From Desulfuromonadaceae bacterium (GTDB taxonomy: Bacteria; Desulfobacterota; Desulfuromonadia; Desulfuromonadales; Desulfuromonadaceae), in assembly GCA_027065245.1 (NCBI GenBank), contig JAMOOS010000219.1, positions 1 through 9,027 on the forward strand: a stretch of DNA of 9,027 nt, given 5' to 3'. Positions 6,179 through 9,027 of this stretch are shown one piece after another (the stretch's first letter is position 1; each line of letters opens with the position of its first letter). The notes under the pieces are model-generated. The model was not told the origin of the DNA. It saw only the letters and a program-made list of their open reading frames with translations, and searched no databases. A program made the position numbers and the translations under genes.

Positions 6179-6197
6179 GGTGTTATTCCGGTATGAT
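6169..6197 (+). promoter_or_regulatory. Sigma-70 promoter of murJ
   Basis: TTGTAA (6169-6174, 4 of 6) and TATGAT (6192-6197, 5 of 6) are spaced by 17 bases, placing the start of transcription near 6204, about 57 nt before the murJ ATG. It stands back to back with the rpsT promoter, with 21 bp between the two -35 boxes. Confidence 0.7.
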
Positions 6198-6208
6198 ATG
6201 TCCATATC
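6195..6208. promoter_or_regulatory. Operator-like dyad over murJ -10 and start point
   Basis: GATATG-TC-CATATC is a perfect inverted repeat that begins inside the murJ -10 box and spans the predicted start point. A protein bound here would block transcription. Its centre is 30 bp from the centre of the dyad over the -35 box, but the two half-site sequences differ, so they are not copies of one operator. Confidence 0.35.
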
Positions 6209-6260
6209 CAGTGGAATTAAAATTAAATAATCCCGCTTGCGTCCAGAGGACCTGGCGCTG

Positions 6261-7820
6261 ATGTCGCAGCGAAGCAACATAACCGCCGCCACGGCGGTGC
6301 TCAGCAGTGCCACCATGCTCAGCCGCTTTGCCGGGTTGGCGCGCGATATGATCATCGCCGCGCTGTTCGGCGCCGGTTTCGGCAGCGACGCTTTTTTTCT
6401 CGCTTTTACCATCCCCAACCTGTTGCGCCGCTTCTTTGCCGAGGGCTCCCTTACCGCCGCTTTTGTCCCCACCTTTACCCGGGTGCGTGCCAGCGCTGGC
6501 GAGTCTGAGGCCCGGCGGGTGGTAAATATCTGCTGGACAGTGCTGCTGGTGGTGATGGCGCTGGTAAGTGTTGTCGGTATCTGCCTGGCCCCGTGGCTGG
6601 TTCAGGCTATCGGTGCCGGTTTTGCCGACGTTCCGGGCAAGCTGGCGCTCACTGTTCATCTTACCCGCATCATGTTTCCGTATATCTTTTTTGTCAGTCT
6701 GCTGGCGTTGTTTACCGGTGTACTCAATGTGTACGGGCATTATTTTGTCCCGGCGCTGTCGCCGTTGCTGCTCAATATATGTATGGTGGCCAGTGCTGTA
6801 CTGCTGCGCGATTACTTTGCCAGCGGAGTAGAGGCACTGGCGTGGGGGGTAGTGGCAGGCGGTATCGGTCAGATGCTTATGACAATGCCGGTGCTGCGTC
6901 GGCACGGCTTCAATCTGCGTCTGTGCTGGCAGTGGGGGCATGCCAGTGTGCGCCGGATTGCCGCCTTGATGTTGCCGGGCATTGCCGGAGTAGCCATCTA
7001 CCAGATAAATATCGTGGTAACCAGACTGCTGTCGTCGTTTCTGCCCCAGGGCAGTGTCTCCTACCTGTATTACGGTCAGCGGCTGTTTGAGTTTCCCCAG
7101 GGAATCTTCGTGGTGTCGCTGGCACAGGCGGTGCTGCCGACCATGAGTCGGCAGGCGACAGAGGATATCGACGCTCTGAAAAATTCCCTGCGCCACGCCA
7201 TGAATCTGATTATGCTGGTTACCATTCCAGCGGCGGCGGGATTGGCGCTGTGCGCCGAACCCATCTATACCCAGTTGTTTATGGGCGGCGCTTTTTCCTA
7301 TGCCGACGTACAGCAGACGGCGCTGGCGTTGATGGCGTATGCGCCGGGGCTGTTGTTTGTCGGCATCAGCCGGATAGTGGTGCCGACGTTCTACGCCATG
7401 GAAGATACGCGTACGCCGGTGCTGGTGTCGGCGGGAACACTGGCGGTAAACGTGGTGCTGGCGCTGCTGTTGATGGGGCCGTACCGCCATGTCGGCCTGG
7501 CGGCGGCGCTTACACTGGCATCGGTGTTTAATGCCGTAATGCTGGTGTGGCTGTTGTATCGGCGTATTGGTGGCTTTGACTGGAGCACGCCGCTGATTAC
7601 AGCGGGCAAGGTTGGCGTTGCTACGCTGCTTATGACGGTTGCGGTGCACTACCTGTTACAATTTGGCCGCTGGTCGCAAGGAGTGTCTGCCGCTAATCTG
7701 TTGGTGCTGACGGCGGCCATAGCGGCGGGTATGCTGGTGTATGCGTCACTTTGTTATGCCCTGCGTATCAAAGAGATACATGAGCTGATAACGCTGGTGC
7801 GCCGCCGTCTACGGCGATGA
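6261..7820 (+). CDS. murJ: Lipid II flippase MurJ (MviN family)
   Basis: MurJ moves the peptidoglycan precursor lipid II across the inner membrane and belongs to the MOP exporter superfamily. The 519-residue product (Escherichia coli 511) is hydrophobic almost throughout, in keeping with about 14 membrane helices. Residues essential in the Escherichia coli protein (R18, R24, D39, R52, R270) are all found at a constant +4 offset: R22, R28, D43 in GSDAFF, R56 in IPNLLRRFFAEGS, and R274 in YYGQRLFEFPQG. I chose ATG 6261 because homologs begin just before the SNIxxA segment. An in-frame TTG at 6237 would add eight residues, but AGAGGA at 6245-6250 fits the ATG better (10 nt, slightly long). The gene has its own promoter, divergent from rpsT. 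Its last 12 bases overlap the end of the convergent ATPase/nuclease gene. Confidence 0.96.
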   Translation: MSQRSNITAATAVLSSATMLSRFAGLARDMIIAALFGAGFGSDAFFLAFTIPNLLRRFFAEGSLTAAFVPTFTRVRASAGESEARRVVNICWTVLLVVMALVSVVGICLAPWLVQAIGAGFADVPGKLALTVHLTRIMFPYIFFVSLLALFTGVLNVYGHYFVPALSPLLLNICMVASAVLLRDYFASGVEALAWGVVAGGIGQMLMTMPVLRRHGFNLRLCWQWGHASVRRIAALMLPGIAGVAIYQINIVVTRLLSSFLPQGSVSYLYYGQRLFEFPQGIFVVSLAQAVLPTMSRQATEDIDALKNSLRHAMNLIMLVTIPAAAGLALCAEPIYTQLFMGGAFSYADVQQTALALMAYAPGLLFVGISRIVVPTFYAMEDTRTPVLVSAGTLAVNVVLALLLMGPYRHVGLAAALTLASVFNAVMLVWLLYRRIGGFDWSTPLITAGKVGVATLLMTVAVHYLLQFGRWSQGVSAANLLVLTAAIAAGMLVYASLCYALRIKEIHELITLVRRRLRR

Positions 7821-9027
7821 AATCCTCTCCCACTCAAACCCGGCCACGCTGCGGCTGGCGCTGTCAAAGTCGATGCCAATGAGATAGATATCGCCATCTT
7901 CGTTCAGATACTTGGCGTGGTAGTTCTTCTCTTTTATCTGCGCCAGCGCTGCATCCTGGCCATCTACCTTGAACTCCATAATGTAGATATGGCCGTTGAG
8001 CTTTACCGTTAAATCGATGCGGCCGGTGCTGGTAACATCTTCAGCGGCAATATCAAGACCCAAACTGGCCAGACCGGCGTAGATTACGCTGGCGTAGTAG
8101 CCTTCGAAACTGGCGATGTTGTTGCGGGTATGGTTGTTGTTGGGGATGGCGGCAAACAGACAGCGCAGCGCTTGTTCAAAGGCGGGAACATCACCGTTTT
8201 CCAAGGCAGTGTAGATGGCGGACTGAAAAGTAACCTTGGTGTCTTCCTGCTGCAGCAGTTGGCTTAGAATGTAGTCGTTGAAGGAATAGCGTGTTTCCAG
8301 ATTGGGAAAACACAGCCGGTACATGGTTATCGCACCAACATTGAACTGTTCTCTTATGGTGAGATAACCGCTTTGAAACAGGATAGGTTCCAGGCGGATG
8401 TTTTCTACATCGTAACTATCTATAAGACTGTCTGTTACTTCAATGTTGTCAACACGAGGAACAAAGTAGCGATTTTGCTTAAGCAGTTTCAGCAGAAACG
8501 TTGGCGTGCCACTGGCAAACCAGTGGTTTTTGAACTGATGACCGCTTTTGATAAACTTGAGGATATCAAAGGGATTATAAACCGGCTCACCGAGAAAATT
8601 ATAGCCGTTGTACCACAAACGCACTTTATCCATATCCACCCCGGCCAGATGCCCGGCAAAGGTGGTGTCCAAATCGTGCTGGGTATAGCCGCAGATGGTG
8701 GCAAACTCTGGGCACAGGGTGATATCTTCAAGGTTGTTCAAGCCGCTGAAGATGGACACCTTGGCAAATTTGCTCACACCAGTTAAAAAGGCGAACTTGA
8801 TATACTCGTCGCTGTCCTTGATGGTGGTGTATAAATCTTTGAGAATCTCGCGCCCCTCTTTGGCCACGTCGAGCTGGTCGAGATTGTCGACGATGAGTTT
8901 GTCGTATTCGTCGACGAGAATGACGACCTTCTGATTGTATTTTTTGCTGGCGTGTCTGATGAGATACTTGAAGCAGCCACCAATATCATTGCCATCGGGG
9001 CAGACAATTCCCAGCCGCTCCTGATTT
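7809..9027 (-). CDS. AAA-ATPase-like / PD-(D/E)XK nuclease-like protein (DUF1703 type), 5' end cut by window
   Basis: The frame is open from the window edge to TAG at 7811-7809, giving 405 visible residues with the N-terminus missing. The first in-frame start-like codon (GTG 8867) is internal, because 53 coherent codons precede it. They include the Walker B-like strand KVVILVDEYDKL (bases 8930-8895) typical of the AAA-ATPase_like family (PF09820). After it come FAFLTGVSKFAKVSIFSGLNNLEDIT, the VRLWYNGYNF and YNPFDILKFI segments and the FLLKLLKQN region. The C-terminal DUF1703 domain holds the PD-(D/E)XK-type pattern: D in GRIDLTV (8015-8013), then E and K in IMEFKVD (7976-7974 and 7970-7968). 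The Walker A part should lie just outside. These proteins are common and often multi-copy in anaerobes; their role is not settled. Here it looks like an accessory gene next to housekeeping genes. No terminator follows it. Confidence 0.88.
   Translation of the reverse strand, partial: NQERLGIVCPDGNDIGGCFKYLIRHASKKYNQKVVILVDEYDKLIVDNLDQLDVAKEGREILKDLYTTIKDSDEYIKFAFLTGVSKFAKVSIFSGLNNLEDITLCPEFATICGYTQHDLDTTFAGHLAGVDMDKVRLWYNGYNFLGEPVYNPFDILKFIKSGHQFKNHWFASGTPTFLLKLLKQNRYFVPRVDNIEVTDSLIDSYDVENIRLEPILFQSGYLTIREQFNVGAITMYRLCFPNLETRYSFNDYILSQLLQQEDTKVTFQSAIYTALENGDVPAFEQALRCLFAAIPNNNHTRNNIASFEGYYASVIYAGLASLGLDIAAEDVTSTGRIDLTVKLNGHIYIMEFKVDGQDAALAQIKEKNYHAKYLNEDGDIYLIGIDFDSASRSVAGFEWERISSP

Noticed and set aside
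6183..7649. Very long (488-codon) open frame on the minus strand opposite murJ
   Set aside because: The translation is rich in His, Gln and Arg with no domain pattern, as expected for the antisense shadow of a hydrophobic, G+C-rich-third-position gene. murJ itself is certain.
8783..9007. Ser/Thr-rich minus-strand frame beginning with an ATG near the right edge
   Set aside because: It is out of frame with the ATPase/nuclease protein, whose coherent Walker B segment covers the same bases.

Overview
The window is an ordinary chromosomal housekeeping segment of a Gram-negative bacterium, with one accessory gene at its right edge. The leuS-lptE-holA operon next to rpsT and murJ, an LPS-assembly lipoprotein (outer membrane present) and a stand-alone receiver-domain protein suggest the Desulfuromonadales/Geobacter-Pelobacter type of deltaproteobacterium (Desulfobacterota). 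This placement is inferred from gene order and protein style, not from a search.

Left part (1-1517, + strand): the C-terminal part of the ribosome-assembly GTPase Der, cut by the window edge. It is followed by a gap with an orphan ribosome binding site and a five-codon frame, then a CheY-like single-domain response regulator. Next is infA (IF-1), with its own good promoter, a UUG start and a downstream intrinsic terminator.

Centre (1554-5622, + strand): a tight operon of leucyl-tRNA synthetase, the LPS-transport lipoprotein LptE and the DNA polymerase III delta subunit HolA. The first two genes overlap by 4 nt, and holA follows lptE by about 11 nt. No promoter fits between the terminator after infA and leuS, so leuS is probably fed by read-through past that hairpin or by a promoter buried upstream of it.

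Right part (5644-7820): rpsT (ribosomal protein S20) on the minus strand, with a clear intrinsic terminator, a second long 3' hairpin and a near-consensus promoter. It is divergent from murJ (lipid II flippase), which has its own near-consensus promoter carrying two operator-like dyads.

Right edge (7809-9027, minus strand): the 3' two-thirds or so of an AAA-ATPase-like/PD-(D/E)XK nuclease-like gene (PF09820 plus DUF1703/PF08011 type). It converges on murJ and overlaps its 3' end by 12 bp. Its open frame runs off the window with an upstream Walker B motif, so the first start codon visible inside the window (GTG at 8867) is not the real start.

I found no CRISPR array, tRNA, rRNA, insertion sequence or obvious new multi-gene system. 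The points most worth a second look are the leuS leader/terminator arrangement, the dyads in the murJ promoter, the orphan start after der, the UUG start of infA, and the accessory ATPase/nuclease gene. No stretch above 300 bases lacks a gene; the longest intergenic region is rpsT-murJ (5997-6260).
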